Shown here in pieces: positions 42,659 to 51,378 of a DNA stretch of 64,000 nucleotides. The notes beneath the pieces are model-generated. The model ran no database searches, was not told the origin of the DNA, and was given only the letters and a program-made list of their open reading frames with translations. Each line of letters begins with the position of its first letter. The stretch's first letter is position 1. The DNA comes from DATCMA01 sp036563645 (GTDB taxonomy: Bacteria > Actinomycetota > Actinomycetes > Mycobacteriales > Micromonosporaceae), in NCBI GenBank assembly GCA_036563645.1, contig DATCMA010000004.1, positions 55,002 to 119,001 on the forward strand, read 5' to 3'. A program made the position numbers and the translations under genes.

Positions 42659-43258
42659 ATGACCCCGGAAGACATCGGCGCCCGACTCGCGGCGGTGCTC
42701 GGCGAGCCCGGTGTCGAGGTCGGTGTGTCCGACGGGCGGGCGTACGCCCGGGCCACCGTCGACGTCCCCCCGGCGCTCTGGCCGGCCGCGGCGCGCGCCG
42801 CTCGCGACGATCCTGACCTGGCCTGTGACTTCTTCGACTGGCTATCCGCCGTGGACGAGCTGGCGGAGGGCTTCACCGTCGTGGCGCACCTCTGGTCGAC
42901 CCGGCACCGCCATGGGCTCCTGCTGCGTACCCGGGTGCCGCGCGAGCGTCCCGCGGTGGCCTCCCTCGTCGACGTCTATCCCGGCGCCGACTGGCACGAG
43001 CGCGAGACGCACGAGATGTTCGGCATCGACTTCCCGGGCCATCCCGGGCTCAAGCCGTTGCTCCTCCCGCCGGAGTTCGAGGGGCACCCGCTGCGTAAGG
43101 ACTTCGTGCTCGCCGCCCGGGTGGCGAAGCCGTGGCCGGGGGCCAAGGAACCGGGCGAGTCGGACGCGGACGCGGGCGCGGGGCGCCGGCAGCTGATGCG
43201 GCCGCCCGGGGTACCGGCGCCGGGCGAGTGGGGGCCGGGTGCGCGTGCCAACGCGTGA
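42659..43258 (+). CDS. nuoC: NADH-quinone oxidoreductase subunit C
   Basis: A 199-residue protein of the 30-kDa Complex I subunit family: the signature WHERETHEMFGIDFPGHPGLKPLLLPPEFEGHPLRKDF is present. It belongs to the peripheral arm that joins the quinone module. TAGGAT at 42647-42652 lies six bases before the ATG and no ribosome site is seen, so it is probably transcribed from its own promoter as a leaderless message. The tail after residue 160 is Gly/Ala/Pro-rich. Confidence 0.92.
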   Translation: MTPEDIGARLAAVLGEPGVEVGVSDGRAYARATVDVPPALWPAAARAARDDPDLACDFFDWLSAVDELAEGFTVVAHLWSTRHRHGLLLRTRVPRERPAVASLVDVYPGADWHERETHEMFGIDFPGHPGLKPLLLPPEFEGHPLRKDFVLAARVAKPWPGAKEPGESDADAGAGRRQLMRPPGVPAPGEWGPGARANA

Positions 43259-43296
43259 GACGGGGCAGTATGGGGCGCAGGAGGGGAGCGACCAGC

Positions 43297-43863
43297 ATGA
43301 GTGACCGCGGTGACGGCGAGGGCCTGGGGAAAGACGGAGCGACACTCGAGACCATGGCCCAGCCGGTGCGTACCCCGCAGTACCCCGACGTCAAACCGGA
43401 GCTGCCGCCGCGCTCGCGGGGCGTGATCGCGCTGTTGGAGGAGAACTGCACGGTCTGCATGCTCTGCGCCCGCGAGTGTCCGGATTGGTGCATTTTCATC
43501 GAGTCTCACAAGGAGGAGGTCGTGGTGCCGGGCGCCGCGCGCCCGCGCCAGCGCAACGTCCTCGACCGGTTTGAGATCGACTTTTCGCTGTGCATGTACT
43601 GCGGCATCTGCGTCGAGGTCTGTCCGTTCGACGCGCTGTACTGGTCGCCGGAGTTCGAGTACGCCGAGTACGACATCGCGGACCTGCTCCACGACAAGGA
43701 GCGGTTGCGGCAGTGGATGCCGACGGTCCCGCCGCCACCGGCGCATGACCGCAACGGTGAACCGGCGAAGGAGGAGATCGCCGCGGCCCGCCGCGCAGCG
43801 TCGCCCGTCCGGCGACCCGTCCGCCCGGCCCGCACGGTGACTCCTCCAGGGACGTCGGGGTGA
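43297..43863 (+). CDS. nuoI: NADH-quinone oxidoreductase subunit I (2x[4Fe-4S])
   Basis: A 188-residue ferredoxin-type Complex I subunit with two 4Fe-4S motifs, CTVCMLCARECPDWC and CMYCGICVEVCPFDA, for clusters N6a and N6b. The start at 43297 has GGAGGGGAG upstream; the longer frame that runs back into nuoC is rejected. Both ends carry unusual Pro/Arg/Gly-rich extensions. The membrane subunits nuoH, J-N are not in the window. Confidence 0.93.
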   Translation: MSDRGDGEGLGKDGATLETMAQPVRTPQYPDVKPELPPRSRGVIALLEENCTVCMLCARECPDWCIFIESHKEEVVVPGAARPRQRNVLDRFEIDFSLCMYCGICVEVCPFDALYWSPEFEYAEYDIADLLHDKERLRQWMPTVPPPPAHDRNGEPAKEEIAAARRAASPVRRPVRPARTVTPPGTSG

Positions 43864-44039
43864 CCGCATCGCTCCGCCTCGTCGTCGCGCACCCAGGCGG
43901 GGCGGAGAGATGTTTCACAGGTTATTCCCAGCTATCTCGGGCTTTTCCCAGGGAATTTCCAGCAATCTCTGGATAGTTGTGGGGTAATGAGCACCTTGTT
44001 CTGGTCGTGGGTGCTCGCCCGCGTCCTGGAGGAGTGACA

Positions 44040-44912
44040 ATGCACCGCCACTACAACGGCCTTAAGACCGCCGCGCTTCTCGGCCTGCTCACCGGGATGA
44101 TCCTCGCGGTCGGTTACTGGCTCGGCGGCAGTACGGGCTTGGTCGTCGCCGTGTTCATCTCGCTCGTGATGAACGGCGTCAGCTACTTCTGGTCCGACAA
44201 GATCGCGTTGCGCGCGATGAACGCCCAGCCCATCAGCGAGGCTGAGTTCCCTGAGCTCTACCGGATGGTGCGGGAGCTCGCTGCGGAAGCGGGACAGCCG
44301 ATGCCCCGGCTGTACATCAGCCCAAGTCCGCAGCCCAACGCCTTCGCCACCGGGCGCAACCCCGCCAACGCCGCGGTCTGCGTCACCTACGGGATCACCC
44401 AAATCCTCGACTACCGCGAGTTGCGCGGGGTCATCGGGCACGAGCTGGCCCACGTCTACAACCGGGACATCCTCATCTCCAGCGTCGCGGCGGCGCTCGC
44501 GGGCATTATCACCACGCTGGCGAACTTGGCCTGGTTCATCCCGCTCGGTGGGGATGACGAGGACCGGCCGAACCCGCTGGTCATGCTGCTCATGCTCATC
44601 CTGGGTCCGCTGGCCGCGACGATCATTCAGCTCGCGATTAGCCGGAGCCGCGAATTCCAGGCCGACGAGTCCGGGGCGGCGCTCACCCGTGACCCGCTCG
44701 CCTTGGCCAGCGCGCTCCGCAAGATCCACGCTGGGACGCACCAGCTTCCGATGCCGGCGGACAGCCGGGCGGCGAGCACCGCGCACCTGATGATCGCCAA
44801 CCCGCTGCGCGGTGACGGTTTCGCCGCGCTGTTCTCCACGCACCCGCCGATGGAGCAGCGGATTCGGCGCTTGGAGCAGATGGCGTGGCACAGCGGCCAG
44901 CTGCGGTACTGA
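44040..44912 (+). CDS. htpX: Zinc metalloprotease HtpX
   Basis: A 290-residue membrane protease of family M48 for quality control of membrane proteins. It has two N-terminal hydrophobic segments (about 10-50), GHELAHVYNRD (HExxH zinc site), two more membrane segments (about 140-200), and EFQADESGA with the third zinc ligand. The ATG at 44040 follows GGAGGAGTGAC; the longer frame from 43977 has no such site. An 18-bp repeat follows the stop. Confidence 0.96.
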   Translation: MHRHYNGLKTAALLGLLTGMILAVGYWLGGSTGLVVAVFISLVMNGVSYFWSDKIALRAMNAQPISEAEFPELYRMVRELAAEAGQPMPRLYISPSPQPNAFATGRNPANAAVCVTYGITQILDYRELRGVIGHELAHVYNRDILISSVAAALAGIITTLANLAWFIPLGGDDEDRPNPLVMLLMLILGPLAATIIQLAISRSREFQADESGAALTRDPLALASALRKIHAGTHQLPMPADSRAASTAHLMIANPLRGDGFAALFSTHPPMEQRIRRLEQMAWHSGQLRY

Positions 44913-44952
44913 TTCGCCGGAGGCCACCTTCGGGGATTCGCCGGAGGCCACC
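44911..44952. repeat. Repeated 18-bp unit at the htpX stop codon
   Basis: GATTCGCCGGAGGCCACC occurs at 44911-44928 and 44935-44952, six bases apart; the first copy begins on the last two bases of the htpX stop. This resembles the stop-spanning repeat at 20949. Confidence 0.8.
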
Positions 44953-45121
44953 GTCGGTATTGAGGGATAGTCACCATCGACGCGCCCGCTCCGTTCCGGT
45001 AGCGGGCGCGTCGGCCGTGATGCCTCTGGATCATGGCTGAGCTTTCCGTTCGCGCTCGGCGCTGTCGCTAAGGTTCCTTGTCTGCTCGTTGTCGCTCGTC
45101 GTCCTGGGGAGTGGTCTGTCT

Positions 45122-46387
45122 ATGGGCGCCGTGAGTCGCTATGCGGCGGTGTGGCGGCTGCCGGGGGCGCCCACCCTGCTCATCGCCGGCATCATCGGGC
45201 GGCTCGGCCTCGGCATGGTTCCGCTCGCCCTGCTGCTGGCCATCGAGGACGTGACGCGTCGATACGCCCTGGCCGCCGTCGCCTCCGGCTTGTTCGCGAT
45301 CGCCAGCGCGATCTTCGGTCCGATCGCGGGGCGGATCGCCGACCGGGTCGGACCGACCCCGGTGCTGCTCGTGACCGCGGTGGTCCATCCGGTGGTGCTC
45401 GTCGCGCTGGTGCTCGCCGCGCGCGCGGGCGCGCTACCCGTCATCTACGGGGCCGCCGCGGCCGCCGGGGCCACGTTCCCTCCGTTGACCGCCGCGATCC
45501 GGGGGGCCTGGCACGCGCTCACCGCGCCCGCCACCGGCCAGTACCACCTGCGGCATACAGCGCTCGCCGCGGAGACCACCCTGGTCGAGCTCGTCTTCGT
45601 GATCGGGCCTTCGCTGGTGGCCGTGTTCGCGTTCGTCGCCGACGCGGCGACCGCCTTGCTCGGCGCGGCGGTGGTCACGTTCGCCGGGACGAGTGTGGTG
45701 GCCCTCGGTCGCGCGATGCGCACCTGGCGTCCCGATTCCCACACCGCGCGCGCCAGTGGCCTCGGGCCGTTGCGGGTCGAGGGCTTCCCAGCGTTGTTGC
45801 TCTGCGCCGCGGGTCTCGGAATGGCTTTCGGTGCCGCCGAGGTGGCGGTTCCGGCGTACGCCGCGGCGCACGTGCCGGAGCACGCCGAAACGGTGGGGGG
45901 TGTGCTGCTGGCGGTGTGGAGCACCGGCAGCGCTATCGGCGGGTTCTGGTTTGGTGCGCGGGCCACAAGCCGTAACGCGCCGCGGGAGCTCGCGGCGCTG
46001 CTCGGGGCGGTGGCGGGGTCGTTCACCGTCTACGCGGTCATGCCTCACCCGATCGCGCTCGGGTGCGCCTTGATCATCGGTGGCGCGGTGATCGCGCCGG
46101 CGTTGACCGTGGAGAACAGCTTGGTGGGCCGCCTCGCCCCGCCGAGCATGTTGAATGAGGCGTACACGTGGGTGATGACCGTCACCGTCGCCGCGAGCGC
46201 CGCCGGTGGGGCGCTCGCCGGGCTCGTCGCCGACCGGCCCGGGGGCGTGCGGTGGGCGTTCGCGATCGGGTGCGTGTCAGTCGCCGTCGCGGCGGTGGTC
46301 GCCGCCGCTCCGCGCGGGCCGATCGCCCGGGCTGACGCGCGGGCGACCCGGGCCATGGAACGGGAGCTCGCAAAGATCGCCGGTTAG
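45122..46387 (+). CDS. MFS transporter
   Basis: A 421-residue carrier with about 12 hydrophobic segments and the loop motif GRIADRVGPTPVLL between helices 2 and 3. Family members of this size in actinobacteria often export small molecules, but no substrate can be read. Only weak ribosome pairing (GGGGAG) precedes the ATG at 45122. Its stop overlaps the stop of the channel-like gene on the other strand. Confidence 0.88.
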   Translation: MGAVSRYAAVWRLPGAPTLLIAGIIGRLGLGMVPLALLLAIEDVTRRYALAAVASGLFAIASAIFGPIAGRIADRVGPTPVLLVTAVVHPVVLVALVLAARAGALPVIYGAAAAAGATFPPLTAAIRGAWHALTAPATGQYHLRHTALAAETTLVELVFVIGPSLVAVFAFVADAATALLGAAVVTFAGTSVVALGRAMRTWRPDSHTARASGLGPLRVEGFPALLLCAAGLGMAFGAAEVAVPAYAAAHVPEHAETVGGVLLAVWSTGSAIGGFWFGARATSRNAPRELAALLGAVAGSFTVYAVMPHPIALGCALIIGGAVIAPALTVENSLVGRLAPPSMLNEAYTWVMTVTVAASAAGGALAGLVADRPGGVRWAFAIGCVSVAVAAVVAAAPRGPIARADARATRAMERELAKIAG

Positions 46388-47028
46388 CTCTTGCCGCGGT
46401 CGGGCTTCTTCCGCTCGCCGAGGAAGAACGCCCCGAGGCTGCCGGCGAGCGTCGCGAAGACGATCACCGAGTAGGTGGCGAGGAGAAGTTCGACGACTCC
46501 GGCGATCCCGTCCCGAATCGAGAGCGGCTGGCCACTGATCGTGGTGACGGCGCTCTCGCGCAGCGCTTGGGCGTACGACGGGTAGGCGCCGCTGCGGTAT
46601 AGGACGTGGCTGGCCGCGAGGATCACGAGCAAGCTGAGCGTGATGAGCCAGGCCACCCGGGTGGAGAGGAGCCGCGCCGCAGGGTTCGTCCCGTGGAGGA
46701 ACGCGTACGCGAACCGGCCGATCGCGCCCACCCGGACCGCGAAGAGGACGCGGAGGACGCGGAGGAACGGCAAAGCGAGCAGGGGAATCTGCCACCAGTT
46801 GCGGCGCAGGAACGCCGCGCGGTTGCGGGCGACGGCTAACCGGAGGGCGAACTCCGCCACGAAGACCGCCCAGAGCAGCCAGCTCGCGCTCATCAGCGCC
46901 ACAGACAGGCCACGGCTGTCGGTGAGCGGCTCAGCGAGGATGACCAGCAGCAAGATCAGGCCGAGGATGCTCATTGGCCGGTCGAGCCGCCGGCTGAGCT
47001 CCTGCTCGTCGATCTGCGGCCGCGTCAC
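46384..47028 (-). CDS. Voltage-gated-channel-like membrane protein with non-canonical pore loop
   Basis: A 214-residue protein of the ion-transport superfamily. There are several membrane helices: about 20-37, then SASWLLWAVFVAEFALRLAVARNR, then RNWWQIPLLALPFLRVLRVLFAVR (S4-like with spaced Arg), then two pore helices. Between the last two lies ALRESAVTTISGQPLS where K+ channels have TTVGYGD, so the K+ filter is absent. A different ion selectivity or a sensor role is inferred. GGAGGGCGGC precedes the GTG at 47028. The stop overlaps the MFS stop by four bases. Confidence 0.78.
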   Translation of the reverse strand: MTRPQIDEQELSRRLDRPMSILGLILLLVILAEPLTDSRGLSVALMSASWLLWAVFVAEFALRLAVARNRAAFLRRNWWQIPLLALPFLRVLRVLFAVRVGAIGRFAYAFLHGTNPAARLLSTRVAWLITLSLLVILAASHVLYRSGAYPSYAQALRESAVTTISGQPLSIRDGIAGVVELLLATYSVIVFATLAGSLGAFFLGERKKPDRGKS

Positions 47029-47331
47029 GCCGCCCTCCGGGCCCTCGTGACCCGCACCAAGGCGCCGTGGCCCATCCCGCCTCCTGTCCGGTCGGCTCGG
47101 CACCGCCGCGGTCGTCGCCGCGGGACGAACCGGCTGGTGGAATCCCCGTTCTTCTCCGGTACCGGGCTTGCGGGAGCTCTAACGCCGGTTGTCGCCCGCG
47201 CCCCGCGAGTGCGGCGGGGAGCGGAGCGGCAGGGCAAGGGCGCGGGAGCGCGGGTTTTGAGGGCAAAAAGTTTGAGGGCAAAAAGCGAGGAGCGGGAGAT
47301 CCTCCCGCTCCTCGTCGCCCGTCCGCCCCAA
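47029..47331. other. Gap with direct repeat and terminator
   Basis: About 300 bases upstream of the channel-like gene and downstream of the chemoreceptor. It holds two copies of TTTGAGGGCAAAAAG (about 47256-47285) and the terminator at 47286-47314. No gene is supported. Confidence 0.6.
47286..47314 (-). terminator. Rho-independent terminator of the chemoreceptor gene
   Basis: A 13-bp perfect stem (CGAGGAGCGGGAG at 47286-47298 with CTCCCGCTCCTCG at 47302-47314), followed on the minus strand by a CTTTTT run. Confidence 0.88.
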
Positions 47332-49305
47332 TCAGTCGACCCGGAACTGGTTCATCAGGCGCCGGAGATCCGTGCTGATCTCGGCGAGCCGGTTGGCGGC
47401 CGTTTGCGTGCTCCGGGCGCCCGCGTCCGTGGCCTCGGCCGAGCGGGCCACGGTGCCGAGGTTCGCCGCGATCCGCCGGGTCGCTTCCGCGGCCGCGTCC
47501 GCGCTCCGGCTGATGTCGTTGGTCGCGGCGGTCTGCTCCTCGACCGCGGAGGCGATCGCGATCTGCGTCTCGTTGATCCGCTCGATGATCTGGCCGATCT
47601 CCTGGATAGCGGCGACGACCCCGGCGGTGTCCTGCTGAATCGCGGCGACCTTCGCGGTGATGTCCTCGGTGGCCTTCGCGGTCTCCTTGGCCAGCTCCTT
47701 GACCTCGCCCGCGACCACGGCGAACCCCTTGCCCTGGTCGCCCGCGCGCGCAGCCTCGATGGTGGCGTTGAGGGCGAGCAGGTTGGTCTGCTCGGCGATC
47801 GCGGTGATGAGGCTGACCACGTTGTTGATCTCCGCGGAGGAGGCGCCGAGCCGGGCGACGGCTTCACCGGTCTCCTTGGCCCGCGCCACCGCCTCGGCCG
47901 CCACCCCAGCGGCTTCGGACGAGCCCTTCGAGATCTCGCGGATCGCGGCGCCGAGCTGGTCGACGGCGGCGGCGACGCTGCCGACGTTCGCGGTGACCTG
48001 CTCGGCGGCGTCCGCGAGCTGGTTGCTCTGGCTGCTCGCGTCCTCGGCGGTGCCCACCAGGTGCTTGCTCGTGTCGGTGAGACCGGTGGCGGCCGCCGCG
48101 AGCTGCTCGGTGTTGTCGCGCACGGCGCGAACCGCGACAGCGATCTTGCTGACGAACCGGTTGAACGCGGCACCCAGGGCGCCCAGCTCGTCCCGCCGGC
48201 TCTCGTCCATCCGCTGGGTGAGGTCCCCTTCGCCTTCGGCGATCTCCATCATCCGCTGCCGGAGTTGATCCAGCGGACGGACGATCGAGCGGCTCAGCAG
48301 CACCATGAGCACCGCGACGACGAGCAGCGTGACGACCGCGATGATGAGGATGCTCTGGATGAGCGCCTGGACGTTGGCCAGCACGCTGGTGGTGGGGACG
48401 CTCACGATGAACGCCCAGATGTCCTGTGTCGACGCCTCGACCGGCACCACCACCGCGTAGGCCGATCCGCCGAGACGGTCGTCGGTGATGCTCAGCCGCA
48501 CCGGCTTCTCCGTCCGGACGGCCCGCTGCACAGCCTGGCTCAACTCCTTGTGCGAAAGCGGCTGGCCGACGCGCGAGCCGTCGGGGTGGGTGACGATCAC
48601 CCCGTCTTGAGTGGTGAGGACCGCGTACCCGGTGCCGTACGGCTTGACCTTGTTGACGGCGTCCTGCAGCGTGGAGAGCGCCACGTCGACACCGACCACG
48701 CCGACGAAGGTGTCCTTGACGACGATGGGCGCGGCGATCGAGGTCATGAGGATCTCCGCGTTGCCTACGCGGTAGGAGTACGGCTTGATGACCTTCGGGC
48801 TGCCGCTCTCCTTGACCAGCAGGTAGAAGTCGCCTTCGCCCGCCTGGTCGTAGCCGGTCACCGTCTCGAGCTTGAGATCGCCGTAGACGCGGTTCAAGTA
48901 CAGCAGGACACGGCCGGTGGCATCGCTGCCGGGTGTGTTGACGAAGTCCTTGTCTCGTCCGTCAAACGCGTTCGGCTCCCAGACGCTGTAGATCCCCAGC
49001 CACATCGCGTGCTGTTCGAGCACCCCGCGCAGCATGGTGGTGAGCTCCGCGCGCGTCAGGGAGTCGCTGTCCCGCAGAGCGGCGATCGACGCCGCCAGGT
49101 CTTGGACCGTCCCCATCGCGGTGCCGATGGTCTGTTGGACGACGTGGCTGCTGGTGACGGCGTGTTCCTCGGTGTAGGCGAACGCCTGCTCTTCCGCCTC
49201 CTTGCTGGTGTTGACGATGACGATCCCGATGAAGGCACCAAAACTGAGGACAAACAGTGCCAGTACGGCGGCGGTGAGCCGCACTTTGATGGTGAACCGC
49301 TTCAT
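47332..49305 (-). CDS. Methyl-accepting chemotaxis protein with dCache sensor
   Basis: A 657-residue chemoreceptor. TM1 is at about 8-28, an outside dCache-type domain at about 30-310 (YLNRVYGDLKLETVTGYDQAGEGDFY, GVVGVDVALSTLQDAVN), TM2 at about 312-335, HAMP at about 336-388 (RPLDQLRQRMMEIAEGEGDLTQRM), and a signalling domain with hairpin tip EQTNLLALNATIEAARAGDQGKGFAVVAGEVKELA. It is expected to drive a CheA kinase; no cheA or flagellar genes are in the window. Confidence 0.95.
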   Translation of the reverse strand: MKRFTIKVRLTAAVLALFVLSFGAFIGIVIVNTSKEAEEQAFAYTEEHAVTSSHVVQQTIGTAMGTVQDLAASIAALRDSDSLTRAELTTMLRGVLEQHAMWLGIYSVWEPNAFDGRDKDFVNTPGSDATGRVLLYLNRVYGDLKLETVTGYDQAGEGDFYLLVKESGSPKVIKPYSYRVGNAEILMTSIAAPIVVKDTFVGVVGVDVALSTLQDAVNKVKPYGTGYAVLTTQDGVIVTHPDGSRVGQPLSHKELSQAVQRAVRTEKPVRLSITDDRLGGSAYAVVVPVEASTQDIWAFIVSVPTTSVLANVQALIQSILIIAVVTLLVVAVLMVLLSRSIVRPLDQLRQRMMEIAEGEGDLTQRMDESRRDELGALGAAFNRFVSKIAVAVRAVRDNTEQLAAAATGLTDTSKHLVGTAEDASSQSNQLADAAEQVTANVGSVAAAVDQLGAAIREISKGSSEAAGVAAEAVARAKETGEAVARLGASSAEINNVVSLITAIAEQTNLLALNATIEAARAGDQGKGFAVVAGEVKELAKETAKATEDITAKVAAIQQDTAGVVAAIQEIGQIIERINETQIAIASAVEEQTAATNDISRSADAAAEATRRIAANLGTVARSAEATDAGARSTQTAANRLAEISTDLRRLMNQFRVD

Positions 49306-49805
49306 GGCCCGCGCTCTCGTTGAGGGTTACTCCTCTCCCTCGTTCGGCCCGCGCGGAGCTGGACTTGAGCCTATGTCCGGTTGAAAATGTCACAATCCGA
49401 CATGTTTGGTGCATCACGCAACTTTCTGTGGCGCACGTCGCCTTCGGCTACGAGGAAAGGTGCGGCGCCTCCGGTTGGGGGACGGACGTCGCTCCAGAGA
49501 GGCGGACGCGAAAACGGTTATTCACCTAAATATGTCAAACTGTGTCGCTGCCGCGACGGGCATCGCCCTCGAGTATCTAGTGATATATGCCAATTCCTAC
49601 AAGATCAGGAAATCGGCACGCTTGGTCGAGTCATAAGGGGAGTGGTGACCCCTGAGCATGAGCGGGCGATGAGGTCGTGACGTCCGCTCACTCGGACCGT
49701 AACCCCTGGTGCGACGGGTTGCCGGCGTATTGATCACCGACAACCCGTCCGCCACGGGGATCCGTCATCAGGGGATTGACCAGCGCGAACGCCTCGACGT
49801 TACCG
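49306..49805. other. 500-base gap with candidate minus-strand promoter
   Basis: No supported gene. TTGTGA (49390-49395) and TAGGCT (49368-49373), 16 bases apart on the minus strand, could drive the chemoreceptor gene. The stretch 49510-49620 is clearly AT-richer than its surroundings and its frames lack ribosome sites. A small RNA cannot be excluded. Confidence 0.4.
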
Positions 49806-50294
49806 CTAGTTCGTGAACTGAAGAGGAATTCCAAAATCTTCCTGCTTGAGCAACGCGATAACCGCTTGCAGGTCGTCCTTCTTTTTCCCGCTCACCCGAA
49901 GGTGTTCGCCCTGAATCTGGACCTGCACGCCCTTTGGACCCTCGTCGCGAATTTTCTTGCTGATGGCCTTGGCCTTCTCTGGGGCGATGCCCTGAACGAT
50001 CTTCCCCTCGATCTTGTACGTCTTCCCCGAGGCGCGCGGCTCACTGGCGTGCAGGGCTTTCAGGGAGACCTTCCGTTTGACCAGCTTCTCCTTGAAGACG
50101 TCGAGCGCCGCCCGGACGCGCTCCTCAGTCTCGGCCTGGAGTGTGACGGTGAACTCACCTGACCACGAGATCTGGGCGCCGGTGCCACGGAAGTCGAACC
50201 GGGTGGCGAGCTCCTTCTCAGTCTGGCGGAGGGCGTTGTCGACCTCCTGCCGGTCGACCTTGCTCACGATGTCGAACGACGGGTTGGCTGCCAT
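49806..50294 (-). CDS. YajQ-family nucleotide-binding protein
   Basis: A 162-residue YajQ/DUF520 protein with two ferredoxin-like halves (FDIVSKVDRQEVDNALRQTEKELATRFDFRGT; ISKKIRDEGPKGVQVQIQGEHLRVSGKKKDDLQAVI). Members bind c-di-GMP in Xanthomonas or other nucleotides elsewhere and can act as transcription co-regulators. With two GGDEF-EAL genes in the window, a c-di-GMP link is plausible but not proven. Confidence 0.94.
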   Translation of the reverse strand: MAANPSFDIVSKVDRQEVDNALRQTEKELATRFDFRGTGAQISWSGEFTVTLQAETEERVRAALDVFKEKLVKRKVSLKALHASEPRASGKTYKIEGKIVQGIAPEKAKAISKKIRDEGPKGVQVQIQGEHLRVSGKKKDDLQAVIALLKQEDFGIPLQFTN

Positions 50295-50371
50295 GCTCGT
50301 GCTCCTGCGGTACGGCGGTGGGGGTGTGGGGAAGGCCCCGGCACCGGGATCCGCTACGTGACCGTACCGGG

Positions 50372-50402
50372 TTGCGAAGAGCCCGGGTGGTACCGCTATC
50401 CT
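50372..50402 (+). promoter_or_regulatory. Promoter of tRNA-Tyr
   Basis: TTGCGA (50372-50377), 19 bases, TATCCT (50397-50402), about 35 bases before the tRNA. Confidence 0.5.
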
Positions 50403-50436
50403 TAGCTACGTCGCCGCGTATGATCGTGGTGACCAA

Positions 50437-50517
50437 GGCGGGTTGCCCGAGCGGCCAATGGGAGCGGACTGTAAATCCGTCGCGAAAGCTACCGAGGTTC
50501 GAATCCTCGACCCGCCA
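50437..50517 (+). tRNA. tRNA-Tyr (anticodon GTA)
   Basis: Class II tRNA. Acceptor stem GGCGGGT / ACCCGCC, anticodon GTA at 50471-50473, long variable arm, T-arm GAGGTTCGAATCCTC and discriminator A. No CCA is encoded. Confidence 0.96.
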
Positions 50518-50527
50518 CAGCGAGCAG

Positions 50528-50563
50528 CGGCCCCTGACCGGTCGAGAGGCTGGTCAGGGGCCG
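50528..50563 (+). terminator. Terminator after tRNA-Tyr
   Basis: 12-bp perfect stem (CGGCCCCTGACC at 50528-50539 with GGTCAGGGGCCG at 50552-50563), followed by TTGTCGTT. Confidence 0.75.
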
Positions 50564-51127
50564 TTGTCGTTGGTGTCCCTCGCCGGTGGTCTCCCGGTGG
50601 CCCTGCCCGTTAGGCGCCTCGAGAGACCCGCCAGGTGCCTCGGGCGATCGGCGCGGGGCGCGTCGGGTGGCCGCCAGCGACCCGGCTACCCGGGGTGTCG
50701 GTGCGGAGGAGAAATAACCTTTTCGTCGTCCTAGCGGCATCCGGCGAAGCTAGTAGGAGTTAGTACTAGTCACCCGGATTGTTCCTGATGCCCGTTAGGA
50801 ATGTGACAGTTTCCCTAAGGCGCTATGTTTCTGAGTGCACATTTCCTTTCTGCCACCGTGCAGATGCCTTGTTTTCCCTGGTAAAGGGCGGTCGTTGCGG
50901 CTGGTGAGCGAGGAGCGTCCGGGATGGATGAGGCGGGATTAGGGGTAAAGGGGTAAATCGGGCAGAAGAAAGACGTCGTTAAGAATCCCCTCGTCCGATT
51001 GGTTGGATCTCACTGAAGAGAGTTCAGTCCCTCCGCCTCAGTCTGGGCGTTGGTAGGTGGGTGTGGCACCATCATCCCTACCGATAACTTGTCCGATTCA
51101 CTTTTACCCTTCTGACTGGAGCTCCTC
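50564..51127. other. Gene-free region before the small secreted protein
   Basis: About 560 bases with no supported gene; frames are short and have no ribosome sites. The second half is AT-rich for this genome and probably holds the promoter and a leader for the secreted protein and the GGDEF-EAL gene. No hairpin or known RNA was recognised. Confidence 0.5.
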
Positions 51128-51337
51128 ATGCATGCACGCGCGATCGGCCGTTGGGTCGGGCGGGCAGCTCTCTTCGCCGCCCTGAGCGTTGGCATCTGGG
51201 CTATGGCGGGCCTTGCCAGCGCTGATGGCTCCGCCACGGCGTTGACCGGTGAGGTGGCTTCCGACAGCAGCAGCGACTTCTTCGGGCCCAAGGCGCCCAT
51301 CCTGCCCGTCGTGCCGCTGGAGTTCGACTGGAACTGA
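51128..51337 (+). CDS. Small secreted protein of unknown function
   Basis: 69 residues. A signal peptide (RWVGRAALFAALSVGIWAMAGLASA) ends at about residue 32; the mature part is about 37 residues, Ser/Asp- then Pro/Phe-rich, ending PLEFDWN, with no Cys. GGAG lies six bases before the ATG. It is followed after 41 bases by the GGDEF-EAL gene, so the two may be co-transcribed. No family was recognised. Confidence 0.65.
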   Translation: MHARAIGRWVGRAALFAALSVGIWAMAGLASADGSATALTGEVASDSSSDFFGPKAPILPVVPLEFDWN

Positions 51338-51378
51338 GGACTCCCGCGCACCACGCCGGCTCTCGCTGCTGAGGGACG

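Noticed and set aside
43132..43296. A longer NuoI starting inside nuoC
   Set aside because: The added residues overlap the nuoC tail and are low-complexity; a good ribosome site and start exist at 43297.
47047..49323. A 758-residue frame antisense to the chemoreceptor
   Set aside because: The minus-strand product has all the domains of a chemoreceptor; the plus-strand frame is a shadow.
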